The notes under the pieces: model-generated
What the model saw: the letters and a program-made list of their open reading frames with translations, nothing else
The model's database searches: none
Told to the model about the DNA's origin: nothing
Part shown: positions 5,997 to 13,367 of the stretch, in pieces
How positions within the stretch are numbered: position 1 is the stretch's first letter
How the letters are laid out: every line of letters begins with the position of its first letter
Origin: Thermodesulfatator sp.
GTDB lineage: Bacteria; Desulfobacterota; Thermodesulfobacteria; Thermodesulfobacteriales; Thermodesulfobacteriaceae
Length of the DNA stretch: 15,942 nucleotides
Reading direction: 5' to 3'
Assembly: GCA_003978075.1 (NCBI GenBank)
Contig: QOAM01000014.1
Location: 1-15,942, forward strand
Translations under genes and position numbers: made by a program

Positions 5997-7060
5997 GGGA
6001 GGAGGGCGTCTACAAAGGCTCGGGGTTCAAAGGGGGCCAGATCCTCCATCTTTTCGCCCAATCCTATAAAACGGATGGGAAGACCAAAGAGGTGGGCCAC
6101 GGTTACAGCGATCCCCCCTTTGGCTGTACCGTCCATCTTGGTAATGATCAAACTGTGGAGTTTGACGGCCTCGCCGAAGAGCCTGGCCTGACTTACTGCG
6201 TTCTGACCGGTGGTGGCGTCTAGCACGAGGATATTCTCGTGAGGGGCACCAGGGATGACCTTCCCGGCCACTCGAACCATCTTCTTGAGTTCCTCCATAA
6301 GATTGTATTTGGTGTGAAGGCGCCCGGCGGTGTCTACCAGGACTACATCTACTCCCCGGGCCTTAGCGGCCTCCAGACCCTGATAAACCACGGCCCCGGG
6401 GTCGGCTCCCGGAGTCTGTTTGATTACCGGAAAGCCCACCCTCTCTCCCCAGGTCTCTAGCTGTTCGATGGCTGCAGCCCTAAAGGTATCCGCTGCCACC
6501 GCCAGCACCGAAAAACCTCGCCCCTCCAAGTGCCAGGCCACCTTGGCCAGGGTGGTGGTCTTTCCCACCCCGTTAACCCCGATGAAAAAGATGATGGCCG
6601 GGCTAGCTTCCGGAGGAAAGGGTGGGGAGGGAAGATCCACCATGCGCAGGATCTCCTCGCGTAGGCTCCGCTTGAGCTCTTTTGTGCGCAGAGGTTCTCC
6701 TAGGGTGATTTTGCGACGGGCCGGCTCCAACAAGCGGTTTACGGTCTCGATCCCTATATCTGCGGTGATCAGGATTTCCTCTAGTTCTTCAAGAAAGGCC
6801 TGATCTACCAGCCGATCAACCTCAAAGAGCTCTCCCAGGGTGTCAGCTAGGCGCTCCCGTGTCTTGGAGAGCCCAGCCCGGAATTTTTGCCAAAGACTGG
6901 ACTTTTCAGCTTCTTCCTCCTCCGGTGGAGCCTCGGGAACAGGTTCCAGGGGTTCTACTTGGGGGAGCTCCTGAACTTGCTCCGGAGGAGGTTGCTCGGT
7001 CTCAACTTCTGGGGGAGGGGCCTTCTTTTTTTTAAATTTCCGCCGGAACCACTTGAGCAT
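5993..7060 (-). CDS. ftsY: Signal recognition particle receptor FtsY
   Basis: FtsY is the membrane-associated GTPase that docks SRP-ribosome complexes at the translocon. The 355-aa product starts with MLKWFRRKFKKKK, a basic amphipathic lipid-binding helix, followed by a Pro/Glu-rich acidic A domain to about residue 52. The N domain has LWQKFRAGLSKTRERL. The GTPase domain shows GVNGVGKTTTLAK (P-loop, about 161-173), DTFRAAAIEQLETW, VDTAGRLHTKYNLMEEL, ATTGQNA, TKMDGTAKGG and GLGEKMEDLAPF. The frame is open 21 codons further upstream, but those would run into the divergent ilvE start. The ATG at 7060 has AAGG about 9 nt upstream and gives the canonical N-terminus. The stop overlaps the start of the kinase gene. 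Confidence 0.95.
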   Translation of the reverse strand: MLKWFRRKFKKKKAPPPEVETEQPPPEQVQELPQVEPLEPVPEAPPEEEEAEKSSLWQKFRAGLSKTRERLADTLGELFEVDRLVDQAFLEELEEILITADIGIETVNRLLEPARRKITLGEPLRTKELKRSLREEILRMVDLPSPPFPPEASPAIIFFIGVNGVGKTTTLAKVAWHLEGRGFSVLAVAADTFRAAAIEQLETWGERVGFPVIKQTPGADPGAVVYQGLEAAKARGVDVVLVDTAGRLHTKYNLMEELKKMVRVAGKVIPGAPHENILVLDATTGQNAVSQARLFGEAVKLHSLIITKMDGTAKGGIAVTVAHLFGLPIRFIGLGEKMEDLAPFEPRAFVDALLP

Positions 7061-7069
7061 CGTTAAACC

Positions 7070-7099
7070 TTGCGTTAAAAGTTGGCCATACTTTATTAT
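7070..7099 (+). promoter_or_regulatory. Candidate ilvE promoter
   Basis: TTGCGT (7070-7075), an 18-nt spacer and TATTAT (7094-7099) lie in the 61-nt divergent gap between ftsY and ilvE, leaving a leader of about 16 nt. The ilvE ribosome binding site GAGG (7112-7115) sits between CTTG and CAAG arms, a small hairpin that might partly hide it. An ftsY promoter must overlap the same gap, but none is clear. Confidence 0.4.
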
Positions 7100-7121
7100 C
7101 AATCCTTGGGCGAGGCAAGCC

Positions 7122-8192
7122 ATGGAGATCCAACTTCAGCTGGTCCCGGAAGAGCGAAGGCGTGCGGTACCGGAACTTAAAAATCTGGTATTTGGCCGTC
7201 TCTTCACCGAGCATATGTTCGTTATGGAATACGATTGCCGCAGGGGCTGGCATTCCCCCCGCATCGTGCCTTACGGGCCCGTCAGCCTGGATCCGGCGGC
7301 TCTGGTACTCCACTATGCCCAGACCATCTTTGAGGGTCTCAAGGCCTACTGGGGGGTGGACAACAAGATCCGTCTCTTTCGCCCTTGGGAAAACCTCAAG
7401 CGTCTTAACCGGGGAGCGGATCGGATGTGCATGCCCCGGGTGGATGAGGATCTGGTGCTCACGGCCATCAAAAAGCTGGTCCTCATTGATCAAGCCTGGA
7501 TACCGCGCGAAAAAGGGGCAGCCCTTTACATTCGGCCTTTTATGTTCGGAGATGAGCCCACCTTAGGGGTTAAACCCAGTCATACCTATCTCTTCCTGAT
7601 CATCCTTTCCCCGGTGAGCGGTTATTATCAGGAGGGCTTTAATCCGGTGAAGATCTATGTCACCGACGAGTTCGTGCGGGCCGCTCCAGGAGGTACCGGG
7701 GAGGTCAAGGCCGGAGGCAATTACGCGGCCAGCCTTAAGGCCGCTGAGGTGGCCAAGGCCAAAGGTTATACTCAGGTGCTCTGGCTAGACGCGGTGGAGC
7801 GTCGGTATGTGGAAGAGGTAGGCACCATGAACATCTTTTTCTACTTTGAAGACGAGTTGGTCACCCCAGCCCTTTCCGGAAGCATTCTTCCGGGCATTAC
7901 CCGGGACTCGGTTCTCCATCTGGCCCGCAGTTGGGGACTTCCGGTATCGGAAAGGAGGATCTCCATCGAGGAGGTGATCGAAGGGGCGGAGAGCGGGCGC
8001 CTCAAGGAATGCTTCGGTACTGGGACCGCCGCGGTCATTTCCCCGGTGGGGGCCCTGGCTTACAAGGGGAAAGAGTATCTCATTCACGACGGTCGCACCG
8101 GGCCTCTAGCCCGCCGCCTTTTCGAAGAACTTACCGGGATCCAGTACGGTGAAAAGCCGGATCCCTTCGGCTGGACCCTGGTCCTGAGCTAG
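7122..8192 (+). CDS. ilvE: Branched-chain amino acid aminotransferase IlvE
   Basis: This 356-aa PLP enzyme of fold type IV interconverts Leu, Ile and Val with their 2-oxo acids, using glutamate/2-oxoglutarate. Family blocks in order: HYAQTIFEGLKAYW (about 64-77), RLNRGADRMCMPRVDE, ALYIRPFMFGDEPTLGVKPS, GTGEVKAGGNYAASLKA with the PLP lysine at about 196, QVLWLDAVERRYVEEVGTMN, SGSILPGITRDSVLHLARSWG and FGTGTAAVISPVGAL (cofactor phosphate contacts). This layout is that of the longer BCAT group found in many bacteria and eukaryotes. The start at ATG 7122 has GAGG 6-7 nt upstream; an in-frame ATG at 7053 would overlap ftsY and is less likely. The unrecognised 201-aa gene follows after 14 nt. Confidence 0.95.
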   Translation: MEIQLQLVPEERRRAVPELKNLVFGRLFTEHMFVMEYDCRRGWHSPRIVPYGPVSLDPAALVLHYAQTIFEGLKAYWGVDNKIRLFRPWENLKRLNRGADRMCMPRVDEDLVLTAIKKLVLIDQAWIPREKGAALYIRPFMFGDEPTLGVKPSHTYLFLIILSPVSGYYQEGFNPVKIYVTDEFVRAAPGGTGEVKAGGNYAASLKAAEVAKAKGYTQVLWLDAVERRYVEEVGTMNIFFYFEDELVTPALSGSILPGITRDSVLHLARSWGLPVSERRISIEEVIEGAESGRLKECFGTGTAAVISPVGALAYKGKEYLIHDGRTGPLARRLFEELTGIQYGEKPDPFGWTLVLS

Positions 8193-8206
8193 AATCTGAG
8201 GGCCCT

Positions 8207-8812
8207 GTGGCGGAACTGCGTTTAATCCCCGAGGAGAAACTACCTCAAGATCTGCAACCTCTGGTCCTTGAGGTCTGGGCCGAGAGCGAAACCCCGCTCT
8301 TCAAGCTTTTTGAACGACTGCCTCGCGACCTGGCGGCTGATCGTCTGGATCGTCGGCGCTTTCTCCTCTCCGGCCCCTGGATGGCCTTTCGGGCCCTCCT
8401 CCAGGAACACTTAGACCTTAAATTCAGCAAGGCCCTCCTGGTCTATCTTGAAGGCCTGCGACCAGATCGGGTCAAGGGCCTTCGTCCTCGCCACGGAGTC
8501 ATTCCCCCGCAAGACCTCTCCCTGGCCCTCCTTTCCCGAAAAGAGGTTCTGGAGCTGCCTCCTTCCCTCAAGGCCCGCCACCTCTATTTCGGGGTGGAGT
8601 TTCAGGGCCCGGAGGTCCTGGCCTTGCAGGTGCTCAAGGGTAGACTGCCTTTCGAGATCCCAGGCCCTGGGCGCCTCCTCCTCTGTGCCAGCCTGGCCGA
8701 CCTCCTGGTCCACTTGATAAGTCCGCTCTTGGAGGGGGGGTCTCCCCTGCGGGAAGGGGCCCAGCGTTTATGGGAAGATCTGAAAAGGGAAGTCCCGGAT
8801 TGCGTGATGTAG
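8207..8812 (+). CDS. Unrecognised 201-aa protein
   Basis: I do not recognise this protein. It begins with GTG 14 nt after the ilvE stop, with GAGGG 5 nt upstream, so it is probably read from the ilvE transcript. It is rich in Leu and Arg, with a helical N-terminal half (LVLEVWAESETPLFKLFERL; WMAFRALLQEHLDLKF), a basic middle (RPDRVKGLRPRHG) and a hydrophobic stretch near 170-185 (LLLCASLADLLVHLISPLL), too polar to be a clear membrane segment. No catalytic motif, metal site or signal peptide is evident. Codon and base use match the flanking genes, so it is native rather than recently acquired. The rpmB promoter begins just after its stop. Confidence 0.7.
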   Translation: MAELRLIPEEKLPQDLQPLVLEVWAESETPLFKLFERLPRDLAADRLDRRRFLLSGPWMAFRALLQEHLDLKFSKALLVYLEGLRPDRVKGLRPRHGVIPPQDLSLALLSRKEVLELPPSLKARHLYFGVEFQGPEVLALQVLKGRLPFEIPGPGRLLLCASLADLLVHLISPLLEGGSPLREGAQRLWEDLKREVPDCVM

Positions 8813-8825
8813 TTCGGCGAATGCC

Positions 8826-8854
8826 TTGTCAAGAAACTCCGGATCGGCTAATTT
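8826..8854 (+). promoter_or_regulatory. rpmB promoter
   Basis: TTGTCA (8826-8831), a 17-nt spacer and TAATTT (8849-8854) give a good sigma70-type promoter with a leader of about 24 nt carrying AGGAGG (8871-8876), 8 nt before the rpmB ATG. It lets the ribosomal protein gene be expressed independently of ilvE. Confidence 0.6.
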
Positions 8855-8884
8855 AAGGGCCGCAATTTGCAGGAGGTAGAGGAG

Positions 8885-9082
8885 ATGTCCAGGATCTGCG
8901 AGATCTGTGGAAGGCGTCCCCATACCGGGCACAAGATCAGCCACTCGGCCAAGAGGTCTGGGCGCTGGTGGTATCCCAATCTTCAAAGGGTGCGGGTGAG
9001 ACTTCCCAACGGTCAGGTTCGCCGCCTCCGGGTCTGCACCCGTTGTCTCAAGGCTGGAAAGGTCCAGAAGGCCGTGCGCTAG
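8885..9082 (+). CDS. rpmB: 50S ribosomal protein L28, Cys-pair form
   Basis: L28 is a small structural protein of the large ribosomal subunit. The 65-aa product opens MSRICEICGRRPHTGHKISHS, continues with RRWWYPNLQ-type and RVRVRLPNGQ segments, and ends VCTRCLKAGKVQKAVR. The two CxxC pairs (near residues 5-8 and 54-57) make this the zinc-binding (C+) form. The ATG at 8885 is preferred over an in-frame TTG at 8867 because the AGGAGG ribosome binding site lies between them and the shorter form has the canonical N-terminus. Its TAG and the rel TAG share the same CTAG, so the two genes converge with overlapping ends. Confidence 0.95.
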   Translation: MSRICEICGRRPHTGHKISHSAKRSGRWWYPNLQRVRVRLPNGQVRRLRVCTRCLKAGKVQKAVR

Positions 9083-11241
9083 GAGAAGAGACGTCTTACG
9101 CGCAACACCCCTTTTACCGACCGGAGGTTGTTCATAATCCTTTCTAGGTGTTCCCGATCGGTGACCTCCACCACCAGATGAAAGATGGCCCGTCGGTCGG
9201 GGGTGGTGTCTACCTCCGCCTTGAGAATGTTAGCTTCAGCGGCGGTGATGGCTCCGGAGACCTCGGCCAGCATACCCTTACGGTCTTGGGTGAGCACGGA
9301 CAGCTTTACCGGATGGACGGCCCCGTTGGACTTCTCCCATCGGACTTCGATCTTGCGTTCTTCATCTAGCAGAGCCACATTGGGGCAATCGACCCGATGC
9401 ACCGAGATTCCCCGTCCCCGAGTGATATAACCTATCACCTCGTCTCCGGGCACCGGATGACAGCAGCGACTGAGATGAAAGAGCACATCCCGCATTCCGT
9501 CTACAGAAAGCACTTCCCCTTGGGCTCGGTAGTCTCGAGAATCGGTCTCCTTTTCCGTAGTGCGGGGAGGGAGGGGCTTTTCTTCGGGAAAAGCCCGCCG
9601 CAGGACCTGGTAAGGGGTGAGCTTGCCGTAGCCCACGGCGGCGATCATCTCTTCCGGGGTCTTGAAGTTGAAACTCTGGGCTACCTTTACAGCCAGAGGA
9701 GAATCTAGAAAGTCCGCCAACTGGTGACGGTGTTTGCGAAATTCCCGTCCGAGGACCTCCCGTCCCAGGGCCAGGGCCTGTTCCCGTTCTTCCTGCCGCA
9801 GCCACTGCCGGATACGGCTGCGGGCCCTGCTGGTTTTTACAAACTTGAGCCAGTCTCGGCTGGGCTTCTGAGAGGGGGAAGTTTCGATTCGCACTACATC
9901 TCCGGTGTGCAACTCATGGTCCAGGGGCACCAAACGATCGTTCACCCAAGCCCGCACGCAGTGATGTCCCACCTCTGTGTGGATGGCGTAGGCAAAGTCC
10001 ACCGGGGTGGCCCCCCGGGGCAGCACCTTGATATCCCCTTTGGGGGTGAAGACATAAACCTCCTCAGGGAAGAGATCCAGGCGTAAAGACTCCAAGAATT
10101 CTCGAGGGTTTTGGAGCTCTTTTTGCAACTCCACCAGCCGCTCGAGCCATTCGAACTTCCGGCCCTGGCCCGGGGTGAGCACTCTGCCTTCCTTGTAAAG
10201 CCAGTGGGCGGCGATCCCCTCGTTGGCGATGCGGTCCATCTCCTCGGTGCGTATTTGGATCTCCACCCTCTTGCCCTCCGGCCCCATGACCGTGGTGTGG
10301 AGGCTCTGATAGAGGTTGGGCTTGGGCATGCTGATGTAATCCTTGAACCTTCCGGGAATAGGAGGCCAGAGGGCGTGGATAATCCCCAGCACCTCATAGC
10401 ATTCTTTTACCGTCTTAACGATTACCCGAAAACCTATGAGGTCGTAAATCTGGTCCAACTCTTCGATAGTCAGTCCGTAGCGTTCCAGCTTGCGATAGAC
10501 ACTCCAGAGGTGCTTGGTTCGTCCCAGGACCCGGGCCTCGATCCCCTGTTCGGCCAACCTTTCCCGAATGATCCGCTTGACCTCTTCCACATAATCTTGG
10601 GCGGCCTCCACCCGTTTTTCCACCTCGGCCTTAAGGCGCCGAAAATCTTCAGGATAAAGGTAGCGGAAGGAGAGGTCCTCCAGCTCCTGCTTGAGCCAGT
10701 CGATCCCCAGGCGGCTGGCCAGCGGAGCATAGATGTCCAAGGTCTCCCGGGCGATGCGCCGGCGCTTCTCCTCGGGCTGAAACTCCAAAGTGCGCATGTT
10801 GTGCAAGCGATCCGCTAACTTGACCAGGATCACCCGCAGATCCTGGGCCATAGCCAGCAACATCTTGCGGTAATTCTCCGCTTCCCTTTGCAGACGACTG
10901 GCTTGGGGCAGGGCCGAGAGCTTCGTGACACCGTCTACTAAAAGGGCCACCTCCTCACCGAAGTGCCGCCGTATGTCCTCCAGAGTGACCGCCGAGTCCT
11001 CCACCGTGTCGTGCAAGAGACCGGCGGCGATGGTGGGGAGATCCATACGCATCTGCGCCAGGATGTAGGCCACGGCCAGGGGATGCGCCAGGTAGGGTTC
11101 TCCGGATTTGCGAATCTGGCCTGCGTGAGCCCGGGCGGCAAAGACATAAGCCTTCTCCACCAGATGGGTGTTGGCCCCGGGAAGATAGCCCTGGATCTGA
11201 TCCAGGATGTCGCTTATGCGAATCACTCGAGGATAGTTCAT
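9079..11241 (-). CDS. rel: Bifunctional (p)ppGpp synthetase/hydrolase Rel
   Basis: This 720-aa cytosolic enzyme makes and degrades (p)ppGpp, the stringent-response alarmone. Domains in order: HD hydrolase (about 25-180) with LLHDTVED at 75-82, intact; synthetase (about 230-345) with YDLIGFRVIVKT, GRFKDYISMPKPNLYQSLHTTV and EIQIRTEEMDRIANEGIAAHW; TGS (about 385-450) with VYVFTPKGDIKVLPRGATPVDFAYAIHTEVG; a Cys/His region RCCHPVPGDEVIGYITRGRG; and a C-terminal ACT domain (about 645-720). The RFKD loop is the RxKD type of bifunctional Rel/SpoT enzymes rather than the ExDD of synthetase-only RelA. The gene follows argD by 56 nt; no strong ribosome binding site is seen before the ATG at 11241. The 3' end overlaps rpmB convergently. 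Confidence 0.95.
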   Translation of the reverse strand: MNYPRVIRISDILDQIQGYLPGANTHLVEKAYVFAARAHAGQIRKSGEPYLAHPLAVAYILAQMRMDLPTIAAGLLHDTVEDSAVTLEDIRRHFGEEVALLVDGVTKLSALPQASRLQREAENYRKMLLAMAQDLRVILVKLADRLHNMRTLEFQPEEKRRRIARETLDIYAPLASRLGIDWLKQELEDLSFRYLYPEDFRRLKAEVEKRVEAAQDYVEEVKRIIRERLAEQGIEARVLGRTKHLWSVYRKLERYGLTIEELDQIYDLIGFRVIVKTVKECYEVLGIIHALWPPIPGRFKDYISMPKPNLYQSLHTTVMGPEGKRVEIQIRTEEMDRIANEGIAAHWLYKEGRVLTPGQGRKFEWLERLVELQKELQNPREFLESLRLDLFPEEVYVFTPKGDIKVLPRGATPVDFAYAIHTEVGHHCVRAWVNDRLVPLDHELHTGDVVRIETSPSQKPSRDWLKFVKTSRARSRIRQWLRQEEREQALALGREVLGREFRKHRHQLADFLDSPLAVKVAQSFNFKTPEEMIAAVGYGKLTPYQVLRRAFPEEKPLPPRTTEKETDSRDYRAQGEVLSVDGMRDVLFHLSRCCHPVPGDEVIGYITRGRGISVHRVDCPNVALLDEERKIEVRWEKSNGAVHPVKLSVLTQDRKGMLAEVSGAITAAEANILKAEVDTTPDRRAIFHLVVEVTDREHLERIMNNLRSVKGVLRVRRLFS

Positions 11242-11297
11242 GTATTTAATTTAAATCTCTTTGGGAGGCCCCGCCAAACAGGAGCGCAGGACAAGCC

Positions 11298-12485
11298 CTA
11301 GGAGCTAGCGAGGATTTCTTCCAGGGCCGCGAGTAGGGCGTCGATTTCTCGGTAGGAGATAATCAAGGGCGGGGTAAAGCGCAGGACTTCGGGTTTAGGG
11401 GCGGTGGTGAGGATGCGTTTCTCAAAAAGGGCCTGCAAGAGCTCCGAAGCGGGGAAACGGGTCTCCAGCGCCAGGAGAAGGCCCAAACCCCGCACTCCTC
11501 GGAGCTTCTCGGGGAACTTTGTGCAAAGATCCCGGAGGCCTTTCTCCAGGGCCTTACCTTTGAGGCGCACCTCGGCCAGGAAGTCCGGGGCCAGTACCCT
11601 TTCCAGGACCGCCAGGGCTGCCGCGCAGCAAACGGGGTTGCCCCCGAAAGTGGAGGCGTGAGATCCGGGGCTTAAGGCCTCCATAACCCCTTCCCGGGCC
11701 AGCACCGCCCCCAGCGGAAGCCCACCGGCCAGCCCCTTGGCCAAGCAGAGGACATCCGGTAAGATTCCATAGTGTTCGTAAGCGAAAAGATGTCCCGTAC
11801 GGCCGATCCCGGTTTGAATCTCGTCGAAAATGAGGAGAGCCCCGTTCCGGTCACACAGACGGCGGGTGGTTTCTAGAAATTCCCGGCTCAGGGGTATTAC
11901 CCCACCCTCTCCTAGGATGGGCTCGAGGATTACGGCGCAGGTGCGTTCGTCTACGGCCTTGCTTAGGGCCTCCAAATCGTTGGGGGGTATATGTACAAAG
12001 TCCGGCACCAGGGGTTCAAAGCCCTCCCAGTAGGCCGGCTGTCCGGTAGCGGAAAGGGCTCCATAAGTCCGGCCATGAAAGGAATTTTCCAGGGCCACGA
12101 TGCGCGTCTTACCCGGCCCGTATTCGAGCCAGGCACGGCGCCGGGCGAGCTTGAGGGCCGCCTCCACCGCCTCCGCCCCGGAGTTACAGAAAAAGACCCG
12201 TTCGGCAAAGGAATGCTCCACCAGCACCCGGGCCAGGCGGACCTGGGGCTCGGTCCAGTAAAGGTTGGAGACATGGAGGAGGCGTTCCGCCTGGGTCCTG
12301 ATGGCCTGGACCACCTCCGGAGGGGAGTGTCCCAGGGCACACACGGCGATACCGGCGCAAAAGTCCAAGTACTCCCGGCCTTCTTCGTCCCAGAGGCGGG
12401 CCCCCCGTCCGCGCACAAAGGCCACCGGAAAGCGCCGGTAATTTCGGGCTAAATAGATCTCCCCAGCCTCTCGCAGATACCCCAT
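11298..12485 (-). CDS. argD: Acetylornithine aminotransferase-like (class III)
   Basis: This 395-aa PLP enzyme is of the class III aminotransferase family. ArgD converts N-acetylglutamate semialdehyde to N-acetylornithine in arginine synthesis and often also serves lysine synthesis. Visible blocks: DEEGREYLDFCAGIAVCALGHSPP, FFCNSGAEAVEAALKLARR (cofactor phosphate), NSFHGRTYGALSATGQ, LIFDEIQTGIGRTGHLFAYEHYG (Asp contacting the pyridine nitrogen), CLAKGLAGGLPLGAVL (PLP lysine) and HASTFGGNPVCCAAALAVLE. The ATG at 12485 is chosen; an in-frame TTG at 12518 would add 11 residues not typical of the family. GGTATAAA lies only a few nt upstream, so the transcript may be nearly leaderless. The arsR gene is divergent. 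Close paralogues (ornithine or 4-aminobutyrate aminotransferases) cannot be excluded. Confidence 0.88.
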   Translation of the reverse strand: MGYLREAGEIYLARNYRRFPVAFVRGRGARLWDEEGREYLDFCAGIAVCALGHSPPEVVQAIRTQAERLLHVSNLYWTEPQVRLARVLVEHSFAERVFFCNSGAEAVEAALKLARRRAWLEYGPGKTRIVALENSFHGRTYGALSATGQPAYWEGFEPLVPDFVHIPPNDLEALSKAVDERTCAVILEPILGEGGVIPLSREFLETTRRLCDRNGALLIFDEIQTGIGRTGHLFAYEHYGILPDVLCLAKGLAGGLPLGAVLAREGVMEALSPGSHASTFGGNPVCCAAALAVLERVLAPDFLAEVRLKGKALEKGLRDLCTKFPEKLRGVRGLGLLLALETRFPASELLQALFEKRILTTAPKPEVLRFTPPLIISYREIDALLAALEEILASS

Positions 12486-12494
12486 AAATTTTTT

Positions 12495-12540
12495 ATACCA
12501 TGGTAGAAGACTAAACAAAAGCGCATCTTATGGGTATAAA
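12495..12540. promoter_or_regulatory. Divergent argD/arsR control region
   Basis: The 61-nt gap holds a perfect 10-bp palindrome TACCATGGTA (12495-12504) and two copies of GGTATAAA, one facing each gene, placed so that transcription would begin at or within a few bases of each start codon. The arsR-facing copy has TAAACA (12512-12517) 17 nt upstream as a weak -35. The palindrome could be an ArsR-family operator; this is inferred from position only. Confidence 0.35.
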
Positions 12541-12546
12541 GGGAAC

Positions 12547-12831
12547 ATGGAAAATTTCAAAACACTGGCGAGCTTTTTTAAAGCCTTAGGAGAGGAAAAT
12601 CGTCTTCGCATTCTTAAAGCCTTGAAAGAGGGAGAACTTTCCGTGGGAGACCTTGTAATTCGGCTGGAAATTTCTCAACCTCTGGTCTCTCACCATTTGC
12701 GGGAGCTTAAACTTGCAAATTTAGTAAAAAGTCGCAAAGAAGGCCCGTATGTTTTTTACCAATTGAAAACTTCCAAAATATTCGAGCTTATTCGTTTAGC
12801 TAAATCTCTAACGGAGGAAACCAATGCGTAA
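12547..12831 (+). CDS. ArsR/SmtB-family transcriptional regulator
   Basis: This 94-aa winged-helix protein follows the ArsR family closely: LASFFKALGEENRLRILKAL, then GELSVGDLVIRLEISQPLVSHHLRELKLANLV (recognition helix SQPLVSHHLREL) and a beta-wing KSRKEGPYVFYQL. It contains no cysteine, so it lacks the alpha3 CVC metal site of classical ArsR and cannot work as a thiol or persulfide switch of the SqrR/BigR kind; its effector is unknown. The next gene begins inside its last codons (ATG 12824, stop 12829-12831), implying coupled translation and joint function. GC content falls sharply here relative to argD. AT-rich palindromes near 13286 and 13377 are plausible operators. Start context: AGGGA only 2 nt before the ATG, so initiation may be leaderless. 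Confidence 0.88.
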   Translation: MENFKTLASFFKALGEENRLRILKALKEGELSVGDLVIRLEISQPLVSHHLRELKLANLVKSRKEGPYVFYQLKTSKIFELIRLAKSLTEETNA

Positions 12832-13270
12832 AGCCTTTCAGGAATGGCTTAAGCAGGCTAGCTTAGAAGAAATGCGTCTTGCTTTACAGACCTTACTCGC
12901 TCACCTTTCTGCGATTTTGGATGAAAAAGACCAAGAAAAGCTCTTTCTGGAAATTTTTCAAAGAGAGAAGGGACGAGCACCTTCTTTGGTATACTATTGA
13001 CTGGCCAAGTGTTTTGACGCGGGCGTGGACCCGCGTTTATTATGTCGGGCCATGGTTTCCACCATAGAAGAGACCGAAAGTTTGCCTGAGGAAGTGCCTC
13101 AAGGGTTAAAATTTCTTTTTGAAGAGTGGCTGGAGGAGATACTCAATGAGACCGAAAAGATTCTTCAAAAAGAACCCGAACTTTCAAATAAGGAATTAGC
13201 CCGTCGGTTGGGCGTACCTCTAGAGGGGGTAGCTTATCTCCGTCACCGTTTGCAATCTAAAAATTTCTAG
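12824..13270 (+). CDS. Candidate selenoprotein with in-frame TGA and HTH-like end
   Basis: From ATG 12824 (GGAGG 6 nt upstream, start overlapping the arsR stop) the frame runs 58 codons to TGA at 12998-13000. It then stays open in the same frame for 89 more codons to TAG at 13268-13270, giving 148 residues if TGA is read as selenocysteine. The N-terminal half is helical (FQEWLKQASLEEMRLALQ); residues 57-67 would be YYULAKCFDAG, with Sec59 and Cys63, and Cys74 follows. Residues 118-143 (ELSNKELARRLGVPLEGVAY) look like a helix-turn-helix. The downstream half has only weak independent starts (GTG 13025, ATG 13052) without Shine-Dalgarno sites. A GC-rich hairpin follows the TGA. Rival readings are a nonsense-mutated gene or two small ORFs. 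I do not recognise the family; a redox-sensitive regulator is a guess. Confidence 0.5.
12998..13052 (+). promoter_or_regulatory. SECIS-like hairpin after the in-frame TGA
   Basis: CGCGGG-CGTGGA-CCCGCG (13018-13035) forms a perfect 6-bp stem, extended by A-T and G-T pairs to 13016-13037, with a 6-nt loop whose second base is G. The loop starts 23 nt after the TGA. A lower stem TGGCC (13002-13006) with GGCCA (13048-13052) can close the structure right after the TGA. Bacterial SECIS elements lie in the coding sequence just downstream of UGA with a loop roughly 16-37 nt away and a G among the first two loop bases; this fits. The hairpin is about 89% GC inside DNA near 42% GC. Confidence 0.45.
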
Positions 13271-13307
13271 TTTTTTAAAAAATATTCTATAAAATTTAAT
13301 TTTATAG

Positions 13308-13367
13308 ATTAATTTCCAATTTTAAAAATTAACCTTCAATTTCAAGAATTGACTTTCAATAAATGAA
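13308..13367 (+). repeat. Three imperfect 20-bp direct repeats
   Basis: Copies at 13308-13327, 13328-13347 and 13348-13367 share ATT at the first three positions and (T/C)TTCAAT or TTCCAAT in the middle. The third copy contains the -35 element (TTGACT). A weak fourth relative may precede them at 13288. The position directly upstream of and into the promoter suggests binding sites for a regulator. Confidence 0.5.

Noticed and set aside
10111..10818. 235-codon plus-strand open frame
   Set aside because: Antisense to the synthetase and HD domains of rel; no plausible ribosome binding site or family signature.
12879..13067. 62-codon plus-strand open frame
   Set aside because: It overlaps the first half of the TGA-containing gene in another frame and has no ribosome binding site, while the TGA gene has a strong one.
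13308..13367. CRISPR array
   Set aside because: The 20-bp repeats are adjacent without spacers and imperfect, so they are regulatory-type direct repeats, not CRISPR.
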